NCBI GenBank assembly: GCA_016183145.1
Contig: JACPFE010000437.1
Span: 1-6,436 of the forward strand
Direction: 5' to 3'
Length of the DNA: 6,436 bases
Source of the DNA: Deltaproteobacteria bacterium
GTDB lineage: Bacteria > Desulfobacterota > Binatia > UBA9968
The notes under the pieces were generated by a model, which saw only the letters and a list, made by a program, of their open reading frames with translations, ran no database searches and was not told the origin of the DNA. The position numbers were made by a program, and so were the translations under genes. Below, in pieces: positions 1-4,861 of the stretch. How positions within the stretch are numbered: position 1 is the stretch's first letter; every line of letters begins with the position of its first letter.

Positions 1-18
1 CACGGACGCAAGCCCGTG
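1..18. terminator. Weak hairpin beyond the MFS stop codon
   Basis: CACGG (1-5) and CCGTG (14-18) form a 5-bp stem with an 8-nt loop just past the stop codon of the MFS gene, which reads leftward. It may be part of a terminator cut by the window edge. No T-run is visible, so this is weak. Confidence 0.15.
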
Positions 19-23
19 GAGCT

Positions 24-1208
24 TCATAACCGCCGCTGCTCGCGTACAGCGCCGATCAGACTGGCGTAGAGGACGAGCGGTACCGCAGAAACTAAGATCA
101 TCGCCAGGACGATATCGCCCGTGCCGGTAATGAGCTGCGCCGCGATCAGCGGCGCTAGTACCCCCGAAGTGTAGTGTAACGACATGATGATACCGCTGGC
201 CGCGCCCGGGCTGCCGGCGGGCGCGGCTTCCTGCGCTAGCGCCACCACCAGCGCCGGGACGGTGGCTTTGAGAATTCCGAACACGAGAATGCCCAAAGCG
301 ATGCCGACGGCGGAAGTGAGCCAGTAAAAAACCACGAACGCGGCCGCTGCCGCGGGCAGCGCGCTCAAAATAATGACTCGTTTGCGCCCGAGCTTGTCCG
401 ATAACGCTCCGAGTGAGAAAGCGCCGAGCATATTCGCGAGGCTCAGCACACCCATCACCCAGCCGGTTTCTTGCAGCGTCAGCGCCTTGGCGCTGCGCAG
501 CAGCGTCGGTGTCCAGGCCGCGCAGCTCCAAAACACCGAGCCGCCGGCGAACTCGGCGAGCGCAAGAATCAGGATAGGGAAGGAAAGCGCGTCCCTGAAG
601 GAGCCGGATTGTGCCGCCGTGGTTATTCGTTGCGTATTTCGAATCCAATACAATTGCAGCAGCATAATCGTCGTCGCGATGGCCGCCACCGTGACGAAGG
701 CCGCGCGCCAGCCGAAAGCGGCGGCAACGCGGCTCGCCAATACAGCGCCGACCGCGCCGCCGATGCCGTAGGCGACCGATACGAGACTCGCGCCGAGCCC
801 GCGCCGGTGCGGTAGCAGGTCGGACATGATCGCGTACTGCGACGGCGGAGTGAAGCCATAGCCGATTCCCGTAAGGGCGAGACAGGAGAAAAACAAAATC
901 CCCTGGCCGCTGATCCCGGCCCCGCCGAATCCCAGCGCTAAAAGACTCAACCCCGTGATGAGTACCGTTTTCGGTCCGAACCGGTCAGCGAGCCGCCCGG
1001 CGATGCCGCTCGTCACCGCCGCGACGACCATCATCGCCGAGAACAGACCGCCGGCTTGTAGTTCGGAGAGCGAGAAGGTTTGCCTGATTTCAGGAAGCGC
1101 GATTCCCAGCGCCGCCACCATCATCGACGGCGTCAGGTTGGAGCAGGGGACGATGCAGGCTGAAAGAAAGTCGCGCCGGGAAAGTTCGGTTGTGGTTTGT
1201 TCGGTCAC
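24..1208 (-). CDS. MFS family permease (12 TM)
   Basis: This encodes a 394-residue inner-membrane secondary transporter of the major facilitator superfamily. Seen in sequence: about twelve hydrophobic segments in two sets of six (roughly residues 17-39, 52-70, 82-102, 106-125, 140-160, 168-188, then 208-228, 247-266, 276-296, 300-322, 335-358, 364-386). A textbook motif A, GRLADRFGPK, lies after TM2 (71-80), and its half-repeat GALSDKLGRKRV lies after TM8 (267-278). The length is typical of the family. The start is GTG at 1208; no good Shine-Dalgarno precedes it, so the exact start is less certain than the frame. The gene diverges from the carboxyltransferase at 1520, so the two may share regulation through the 311-bp spacer. 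The substrate cannot be read from the sequence; a small carboxylate is a guess from the neighbour only. Nothing looks broken. Confidence 0.93.
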   Translation of the reverse strand: MTEQTTTELSRRDFLSACIVPCSNLTPSMMVAALGIALPEIRQTFSLSELQAGGLFSAMMVVAAVTSGIAGRLADRFGPKTVLITGLSLLALGFGGAGISGQGILFFSCLALTGIGYGFTPPSQYAIMSDLLPHRRGLGASLVSVAYGIGGAVGAVLASRVAAAFGWRAAFVTVAAIATTIMLLQLYWIRNTQRITTAAQSGSFRDALSFPILILALAEFAGGSVFWSCAAWTPTLLRSAKALTLQETGWVMGVLSLANMLGAFSLGALSDKLGRKRVIILSALPAAAAAFVVFYWLTSAVGIALGILVFGILKATVPALVVALAQEAAPAGSPGAASGIIMSLHYTSGVLAPLIAAQLITGTGDIVLAMILVSAVPLVLYASLIGAVREQRRL

Positions 1209-1232
1209 TGGGTGGGTGTAGGAAATGTCCGA

Positions 1233-1261
1233 GTTCTAGAGGAATGAAGTGAAAAAAGCAA
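1233..1261 (-). promoter_or_regulatory. Weak sigma70-like promoter candidate for the MFS gene
   Basis: On the minus strand TTGCTT (1261-1256) is followed after 17 bp by TAGAAC (1238-1233), about 25 bp before the GTG start. Only 3 of 6 and 4 of 6 positions match consensus, so this is a position-based guess. Confidence 0.2.
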
Positions 1262-1347
1262 GGCGACGCGCAGTTTAAAGTTTGCTTAGCTTGCGCGAAT
1301 AGTCTGCTGGTCCGCGACCCTTCGATGACAGGAGTATCGGATTTTAT

Positions 1348-1424
1348 CCCGCCAAGGCGCCAAGGCGCAAAGTTAAGAATATTTTCCGAATTCTTTGAAC
1401 TTCGCGTCTTTGCGTCTTTGCGGG
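1348..1424. repeat. Large imperfect palindrome built of 8-bp units
   Basis: The left arm (1348-1374) contains CGCCAAGG twice and then CGCAAAGTT. The right arm (1398-1424) reads AACTTCGCG and then CTTTGCG in repeated 8-bp steps. Reverse-complemented, the right arm matches the left at about 22 of 27 positions, and AAGAAT/ATTCTT (1375-1380, 1390-1395) forms an inner stem, so the whole can fold into one long cruciform or hairpin. Repeats of this class are scattered in intergenic DNA of many Deltaproteobacteria-like genomes (recalled, not searched). It lies upstream of the candidate promoter for the carboxyltransferase, so it is probably not in the transcript made from that promoter. Confidence 0.75.
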
Positions 1425-1448
1425 AGATACTCCCATTCGGTTACGGCT

Positions 1449-1477
1449 TTGCCGCAGTCACAAAAATAGCCTATAAC
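1449..1477 (+). promoter_or_regulatory. Sigma70-like promoter candidate for the carboxyltransferase
   Basis: TTGCCG (1449-1454, 4 of 6 to the -35 consensus) and TATAAC (1472-1477, 5 of 6 to the -10 consensus) are separated by exactly 17 bp. Transcription would begin near 1484, giving a leader of about 36 nt before the ATG at 1520, which fits the Shine-Dalgarno site there. No operator-like dyad is evident immediately around it. Confidence 0.45.
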
Positions 1478-1506
1478 CAGGGCGAGAGACGGGCTCAGTT
1501 CCGATC

Positions 1507-1512
1507 AAGGAG
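1507..1512 (+). promoter_or_regulatory. Shine-Dalgarno site that fixes the start at 1520
   Basis: AAGGAG lies 7 nt before the ATG at 1520. It is the only strong ribosome-binding site near the 5' end of this frame, and homology to carboxyltransferases begins shortly after this ATG, so it decides against the upstream ATG at 1325. Confidence 0.8.
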
Positions 1513-1519
1513 AGGACGT

Positions 1520-2956
1520 ATGAGCACGCAAGATATTTTGGGCCAGCTCGCCATCGATATGAATAGGCTGCTTACCGAGCCTGCCGGCAGCCGGCGGGTA
1601 AAGATCACCGATCTCACGCCGCGCGACGGGCAGCAGTGCAAACTGGCAACCCGGGTCACCACCGACGATCTGCTCCCGTTGTGCGCGTCGCTGGACAATT
1701 GCGGATTTCACGCCGTGGAGGTATGGGGCGGCGCGACGTTCGACGTGTGCATGCGCTATCTAAAGGAAGATCCTTGGGAAAGATTGCGTCGCATCAAAGC
1801 GGTCATGCCCAAGACCAAACTTCAGATGCTGCTGCGCGGGCAACATATTTTGGCCTACCGGCCGTACACGGATAAGATCGTCTGCACATTCGTCGAGCGA
1901 GCGATCGCCAACGGAATGAATGTCTTTCGCATATTCGAAGCGACCAACGACTTTAGGAACATCGAGACCGCGACGAAAGCAGTGAAGCAACTCGGGGGCG
2001 AAGCCCACGTCGAGGTGAACTACACGGTGAGTCCCGTGCACACGCTGGAAAAGTGGATGGAGTACGCGGAACAACTGATCGAGATCGGCGCCGATTGGCT
2101 GTCGTTGAAGGATGCCACAGGGATCATGACGCCCTTAGATAGCTACAGAATCATCAAGGGGATAAAAGACCGGGCAAAAGGCAAGCTGCCGGTTCTCCTT
2201 CACTGTCACGACATGGGCGGGACCTCCAGCATGTGCCATCTGATGGCGATCCTGGCAGGCGTCGATATGATCGACACGGTTTTGTCGCCGCTCTCCTTCG
2301 GCTCGGCGCATCCTGCCACCGAAACCATGGTGGCGTCATTGAAAGACACGCCGTTCGACACCGGCATCGACGTGAAGCTCCTTGAGGAGCCGACACGGAT
2401 CACCCGGCAGGTTAAAGAAAAGTACGAACAGTACGAAACCGGTTACACCGGCGTGAGCGCCGATGTCTTCATCCACAAGGTGCCCGGCGGAATGATCTCA
2501 AATATGGTGGCGCAGTTGAAAGAAGCGAAGCGAACGGACTTGATGGACGCCGCGCTTAAAGAGACCCCGAGCGTCGAAAAAGATCTCGGCCACCCGCCTC
2601 TGCTCACGCCGACGAGCCAGATCGTGGGCGTTCAAGCGGTGCTCAACGTACTGGCGGGAGAGCGATACAAGATCGTTACCAAGGAAACCAGCGATTACGT
2701 CAAAGGCAAGTACGGCCGCCCGCCTGGCGCCGTAAATCCGGAGCTGATCAAGAAGATCATGAAAGATAAGCAGCCCGATTACTCACAACGGTCCGGCGAG
2801 ATGGCGGACCCGGCGGATTGGGACAAGGCAATCAAGGATCTCGGCCCGTTGGCGAAAAGCGATGAAGATATTCTCCTCGGTGTCCTTTTCCCGATGCAGG
2901 CGAAAGAGTTTCTGACGCTGAGAGAAAAGGGAGAAGTCGGTCAAGCAACGGGATAA
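1520..2956 (+). CDS. Biotin-dependent carboxyltransferase (PycB / OadA / transcarboxylase 5S family)
   Basis: This is a 478-residue cytoplasmic enzyme of the family that moves a carboxyl group between carboxybiotin and a 2-oxo acid (pyruvate/oxaloacetate). Seen: an HMGL-like TIM barrel with TPRDGQQ (33-39; D36 is the likely metal ligand), EVWGGATFD (67-75), LRGQ (105-108), FRIFEATND (136-144), SLKDATG (195-201; K197 is the likely carbamylated metal ligand) and HCH (228-230). The conserved PycB/OadA C-terminal domain follows, with PGGMISN (322-328) and TPTSQIVG. In pyruvate carboxylase the PGG loop carries a Thr used in proton transfer; here that position looks like Ser327. There is no biotinyl domain (no MKM motif) and no biotin carboxylase in the window, so carrier and carboxylase must be encoded elsewhere. 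This makes it most like the 5S subunit in architecture. The start is chosen from the Shine-Dalgarno site at 1507-1512. The exact acceptor is not determinable. Confidence 0.9.
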   Translation: MSTQDILGQLAIDMNRLLTEPAGSRRVKITDLTPRDGQQCKLATRVTTDDLLPLCASLDNCGFHAVEVWGGATFDVCMRYLKEDPWERLRRIKAVMPKTKLQMLLRGQHILAYRPYTDKIVCTFVERAIANGMNVFRIFEATNDFRNIETATKAVKQLGGEAHVEVNYTVSPVHTLEKWMEYAEQLIEIGADWLSLKDATGIMTPLDSYRIIKGIKDRAKGKLPVLLHCHDMGGTSSMCHLMAILAGVDMIDTVLSPLSFGSAHPATETMVASLKDTPFDTGIDVKLLEEPTRITRQVKEKYEQYETGYTGVSADVFIHKVPGGMISNMVAQLKEAKRTDLMDAALKETPSVEKDLGHPPLLTPTSQIVGVQAVLNVLAGERYKIVTKETSDYVKGKYGRPPGAVNPELIKKIMKDKQPDYSQRSGEMADPADWDKAIKDLGPLAKSDEDILLGVLFPMQAKEFLTLREKGEVGQATG

Positions 2957-2980
2957 GCGTTGATTACAATTTGCCACGAA

Positions 2981-2999
2981 GGCTTTGCGCGGCAGAGCC
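2981..2999 (+). terminator. Hairpin after the carboxyltransferase, possible terminator
   Basis: GGCTTTGC (2981-2988) pairs with GCAGAGCC (2992-2999), 8 pairs including one G-U, around a 3-nt loop, 24 bp past the stop codon. The place fits transcription termination, but the next bases are not a T-run. It could be Rho-assisted or just another repeat. Confidence 0.35.
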
Positions 3000-3090
3000 G
3001 CAACCAAAAGACAGTTTTCACCACGAAGTGGGCCATGATCTTACGCTCGCCCGCCGAGAATGAAAATGGAGGGAGTTGCGCCGAATTAGC

Positions 3091-3120
3091 CTGGATACCC
3101 GCTTTCGCGGGTATGACGGA
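3091..3120. repeat. REP-like palindrome
   Basis: ATACCCGC (3095-3102) and GCGGGTAT (3107-3114) form a perfect 8-bp stem around TTTC, flanked by CTGG and GACGG. In one frame it reads WIPAFAGMT, a signature of a repeat found in many copies in numerous proteobacterial genomes (recalled, not searched). Confidence 0.8.
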
Positions 3121-3240
3121 ACCCAGACGGGCCTCTTGGTCCTCATCCCCAAACGGGTATTTTCAAAGAAGGCACGAAGAGCACGAAGGGAAGACAATTT
3201 AACGTAAAAGGCGCAAAGAATTCCGCCGTCAGTTCTGTAG

Positions 3241-3263
3241 GGGCAACCCCCCTGTGGTTGCCC
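3241..3263. repeat. GGGCAACC hairpin repeat
   Basis: GGGCAACC (3241-3248) pairs perfectly with GGTTGCCC (3256-3263) around a 7-nt loop, preceded by GTAG and followed by TTT. It resembles another common intergenic palindrome class; a terminator role is possible but the T-run is too short to argue it. Confidence 0.55.
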
Positions 3264-3343
3264 TTTCGAATACGCTGCACACCATCTCTTCGATAACCTA
3301 CGTCCGAATGCTTCGTGAGCTTCGTGGTGAGAAAGGGTTTCGT

Positions 3344-3405
3344 CGATCGATGATCGAGGATTGAAGATCGCGATCCTCTATCCTCCATTCTCGATCTTCG
3401 ATCTC
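3344..3405. repeat. Degenerate GATCGA/GAGGAT tract
   Basis: This low-complexity stretch is made of 6-8-bp words (GATCGA, GAGGAT, GAAGATCG, CGATCTTC) in both orientations, including GAAGATCGCGATC. It ends just before the ATG of the fpg remnant and leaves no Shine-Dalgarno site there, which may be part of why that gene is dead. Confidence 0.55.
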
Positions 3406-3412
3406 CCCTATC

Positions 3413-3739
3413 ATGCCGGAGTTGCCCGATATCACTATTTACATCGAAGCCCTCGAAGCGCGGCTGTTAGACCAGCCGCTTGAGAAACTCCGCCTGGCGA
3501 GCCCGTTTCTGCTCCGCTCCTTCGATCCGCCGGTCCGCGCCGCCGAAGGAAAGAAGGTTGTCGGCTTCCACCGCATCGGCAAGCGCATCGTCTACGCGGA
3601 AAACGACACGAATTACTGAGCCAAGTGCCAGACGGGCGGGAAATTGCTCGCGGACCGATCACTGTCGCGGTTGCTCAAAGCGGACTGGCCGAGGACATTG
3701 GAGGAGTTGGAGGAGGGGCGATGCTTCCCTACCCGCTGA
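3413..3739 (+). pseudogene. Fpg/Nei-family DNA glycosylase remnant (internal deletion plus nonsense)
   Basis: Intact members are bifunctional base-excision-repair glycosylases of about 270 aa: an N-terminal catalytic domain, an H2TH domain and a zinc finger. Here the N-terminal domain is clear: MPELPD with the catalytic Pro2 and Glu3, and GKR with the conserved Lys57. At residues 57-60 it jumps straight into the end of the zinc finger: RIVYAEN, then AKCQTGGKLLADRSL and RLLKADWPRTLEELEEG, read to a stop at 3737-3739. The rest of the catalytic domain, H2TH and the first CxxC are missing (about 160 residues). Codon 69 (3617-3619) is TGA where the family has a zinc-ligand Cys, as copy 2 at 4371 shows. 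The junction sequence agcgcatcgtc would occur both in the N-terminal domain and in the finger, which points to a short-repeat deletion. The 68-aa product to 3619 cannot be active. No Shine-Dalgarno site is visible. Confidence 0.82.
3582..3718 (+). repeat. Direct repeat, copy 1 of the fpg zinc-finger 3' end
   Basis: This 137-bp segment aligns without gaps to 4413-4549 at about 75% identity, with a perfect 19-bp start (3582-3600 = 4413-4431). Most differences fall at third codon positions, so both copies evolved as coding DNA before decaying. The two copies frame the nucleotidyltransferase module. Confidence 0.85.
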
Positions 3740-3778
3740 AACCATGTTAATTGCGGCAAATTGTGATAACGTTCGTAT

Positions 3779-3967
3779 ATGATCGAAAAAGTGGTGAGAA
3801 AAGTCGGGTTGAAGGAGCCCTCGGACACTCAATTTGATTTGGCCCACTGGCTAAAAAAGACGCCCGAAGATCGCGTTTCTGCCGTCGAATATTTGCGTCA
3901 ACAATTTTATGGAAGTGCAGCCAGACTTCAAAGAACTGCTCGCATTATTCAACGATCACCGCGTTAG
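3779..3967 (+). CDS. Small protein paired with a nucleotidyltransferase (putative antitoxin-like partner)
   Basis: A 62-residue, basic, soluble protein with no signal peptide or membrane segment. It begins MIEKVVRKVGL, has an acidic/amphipathic middle with HWLKKTPEDRVSAVEYLRQQF (about 23-43) and ends in an Arg-rich tail (ARLQRTARIIQRSPR). I recall short proteins with a similar layout (VRK start, W-x6-R-x5-E-x-LR-x-Q core, RLQR-R-V/I-R tail) preceding DUF6036/AbiEii-like nucleotidyltransferases; that is recall, not a search. Its last 59 nt overlap the next gene in another frame, implying translational coupling and joint function. No clear Shine-Dalgarno site precedes ATG 3779; TTGCGG (3751-3756) with a TATA word at 3776-3779 could be a promoter too close for a leader. 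An antitoxin or chaperone role is inference. Confidence 0.6.
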   Translation: MIEKVVRKVGLKEPSDTQFDLAHWLKKTPEDRVSAVEYLRQQFYGSAARLQRTARIIQRSPR

Positions 3968-4355
3968 TTACATGATTGTCGGTGGCTACGCCCTGGCATT
4001 CTACGGTGCGCCCCGTTTTACCGGCGATCTGGATATTTTCGTTAAGCCGGATCATGAGAACGCTCAACGCATCGCCGCGGCGCTAGACGCTTTTGGCTTC
4101 GCCTCTCTTGGTTTAACGGCAGACGATTTCGAACAACCGGATCAAGTGATCCAACTTGGTGTCTCTCCCGTACGCATAGATCTCATCACATCACTTACCG
4201 GGGTTTCCTGGGACGAAGCGTTTGCTGGAAGGGCCTCGTCAAATTACGGCGATGTCCCAGTGCATTACATCGGGCGTGACCAATTTATTTCGAATAAGCG
4301 CGCCACGGGACGAACAAAAGACTTAGCCGACCTGGAAGTACTCGGGGAAAAATAA
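3909..4355 (+). CDS. Minimal nucleotidyltransferase (DUF6036 / AbiEii-like)
   Basis: A 148-residue protein of the nucleotidyltransferase (pol-beta) fold. Seen: the phosphate-binding strand-turn YMIVGGYALAFYG (21-33), then GDLDIFV (39-45) with the metal-binding pair D40 and D42, a third acidic residue D91 in VRIDL (88-92), and a C-terminal NKRATGRTKDLADLEVL stretch, the Lys/Arg-plus-Asp helix typical of AbiEii/MNT-like enzymes. The catalytic triad is complete, so it should bind NTP and metal. Such proteins move a nucleotide to RNA or protein; several are toxins (AbiEii, MenT) or, in MNT/HEPN pairs, antitoxins. Which applies cannot be read here. It starts inside the preceding 62-aa gene (59-nt overlap, different frame) with no own Shine-Dalgarno site, so translation is probably coupled. 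The pair lies between two decayed fpg 3' ends, consistent with acquired cargo. Confidence 0.83.
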   Translation: MEVQPDFKELLALFNDHRVSYMIVGGYALAFYGAPRFTGDLDIFVKPDHENAQRIAAALDAFGFASLGLTADDFEQPDQVIQLGVSPVRIDLITSLTGVSWDEAFAGRASSNYGDVPVHYIGRDQFISNKRATGRTKDLADLEVLGEK

Positions 4356-4370
4356 ACTACAACAACGATC

Positions 4371-4570
4371 GGCCGGTACCAAAACCCTGACCGGTGTGCG
4401 GCTCGCCGGTCCAGCGCATCGTCTACGCGGAGAACGAAACCAATCACTGCGCGAAGTGCCGGACGGGGGGCAAGCTGTTGGCAGACAGAAGCCTGTTCCG
4501 ATTGCTGAAAGCAGATTCGCCGAGAACTCTGGGGACAATGGAGGAGGGGAAGAAAGTGCGCAACGAGTAA
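4371..4570 (+). pseudogene. Second fpg zinc-finger 3' fragment
   Basis: The frame from 4391 to the TAA at 4568-4570 reads PVCGSPVQRIVYAENE, then TNHCAKCRTGGKLLADRSL and RLLKADSPRTL, the complete C-terminal zinc finger of an Fpg/Nei glycosylase except that the first Cys codon is TGA (4388-4390). Homology continues upstream as GRY (4371-4379), then a likely one-base loss puts it out of frame. Nothing of the catalytic or H2TH domains is present. It is about 80% identical in protein to the finger fragment at 3582-3718 and starts 15 bp past the nucleotidyltransferase stop. It could be the true 3' end of the original gene or a second paralogue. Confidence 0.78.
4413..4549 (+). repeat. Direct repeat, copy 2 of the fpg zinc-finger 3' end
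   Basis: Partner of 3582-3718: same length, about 75% identical, 831 bp downstream. This copy keeps the native upstream context of the finger (CGSPVQ), whereas copy 1 is fused to the N-terminal domain. Confidence 0.85.
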
Positions 4571-4578
4571 ATGTCGAC

Positions 4579-4594
4579 GGTGCGCAAGCGCACC
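4579..4594. repeat. GGTGCGC palindrome
   Basis: GGTGCGC (4579-4585) and GCGCACC (4588-4594) form a perfect 7-bp stem over AA, followed by CTACAATTTT. It resembles the widespread intergenic GTAGGGTGCGC-type repeat read on the other strand; the T-rich tail also makes a weak terminator possible for the module. Confidence 0.5.
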
Positions 4595-4610
4595 CTACAA
4601 TTTTGCCGAT

Positions 4611-4691
4611 TCAGACGTTCCAAAAGATTTTTCGCGGCGCGTGTGATGACAATGCAGTCTTGACGGCAATAGCGACGCAGAGTTTCCTCAT
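4611..4691 (-). other. Short open frame with a strong Shine-Dalgarno, unrecognised
   Basis: On the minus strand GGAGG (4704-4700) stands 8 nt before ATG 4691, opening 26 codons (MRKLCVAIAV... to a TGA at 4613-4611). The start resembles a signal-peptide n- and h-region but is too short to judge. It could be the 5' stub of a gene cut by rearrangement, or chance. An overlapping minus frame (4758 down to 4446) also stays open and reads RAEVKCVFDGGS, NEETLRRYC and ITRAAKNLLERLN. I do not recognise either as a known family. Confidence 0.2.
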
Positions 4692-4758
4692 TCGAAGAAC
4701 CTCCATCAAATACGCATTTAACTTCGGCTCTGTTACTTTGAACCTTGAACCTTAAACT

Positions 4759-4793
4759 GGGTCTTCTCCCTGGCGAATGGGTAAAAATAGCAT
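4759..4793 (+). repeat. Left terminal inverted repeat of the ISL3 element
   Basis: TCTTCTCC-x-T-x-GCGA-x-TGGGT (4762-4782) matches the right end inverted at 18 of 21 positions, and GCAT at 4790-4793 is also shared. The element starts near GGG at 4759-4761; the exact first base is uncertain by about 2 bp. Confidence 0.8.
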
Positions 4794-4861
4794 GAAAAAG
4801 GGCCTGAGTACGAGGGAGATTTGACTATTTCAATGGTCAAGAAATCTGGCATGATTTCGGG

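Larger units (their letters stand above)
1209..1519. other. Divergent intergenic region without a gene
   Basis: This is the 311-bp spacer between the divergent MFS and carboxyltransferase genes. It holds a 77-bp imperfect palindrome (1348-1424), a sigma70-like promoter facing right (1449-1477), a weaker candidate facing left (1233-1261) and a strong Shine-Dalgarno site (1507-1512). The open frame running from 1325 into the carboxyltransferase crosses the palindrome and shows no protein-family signal before 1520, so I read it as non-coding. Confidence 0.7.
3018..3330. repeat. CACGAAG repeat family, copies in both orientations
   Basis: TCACCACGAAG occurs at 3018-3028 and, inverted, at 3320-3330. 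The core GCACGAAG appears twice in tandem at 3172-3179 and 3181-3188, and CTTCGTG appears twice in tandem at 3311-3317 and 3320-3326. These are degenerate members of one short intergenic repeat family with 9-bp periodicity, outlining an inverted-repeat block of about 310 bp. Confidence 0.55.
2957..3412. other. Gene-free, repeat-rich spacer
   Basis: This 456-bp stretch has no credible gene. Its short open frames run across palindromic repeats and one reads the familiar spurious string WIPAFAGMT. It is a patchwork: a hairpin after the carboxyltransferase (2981-2999), CACGAAG-type repeats in both orientations (3018-3028, 3171-3189, 3311-3330), a REP-like palindrome (3091-3120), a GGGCAACC hairpin (3241-3263) and a GATC/GAGGAT-rich tract (3344-3405) that ends at the fpg remnant. 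Confidence 0.7.

Noticed and set aside
1325..1519. N-terminal extension of the carboxyltransferase from ATG 1325
   Set aside because: The 65 extra codons cross the palindromic repeat and a promoter-like site, show no family similarity, and the strong Shine-Dalgarno site serves ATG 1520.
3091..3263. CRISPR-like array from the closely spaced palindromes
   Set aside because: The hairpins are of different sequence, there is no regular repeat-spacer spacing and no cas gene.
2960..3388. Short open frames on both strands in the repeat-rich spacer
   Set aside because: They translate known repeat text (WIPAFAGMT) and low-complexity DNA, with no ribosome-binding site or family signal.
3617..3619. Selenocysteine at the TGA in the fpg remnant
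   Set aside because: The residue is a zinc ligand rather than a redox centre, the protein lacks most of its catalytic domain and H2TH, and no convincing SECIS-like stem with the right spacing follows.
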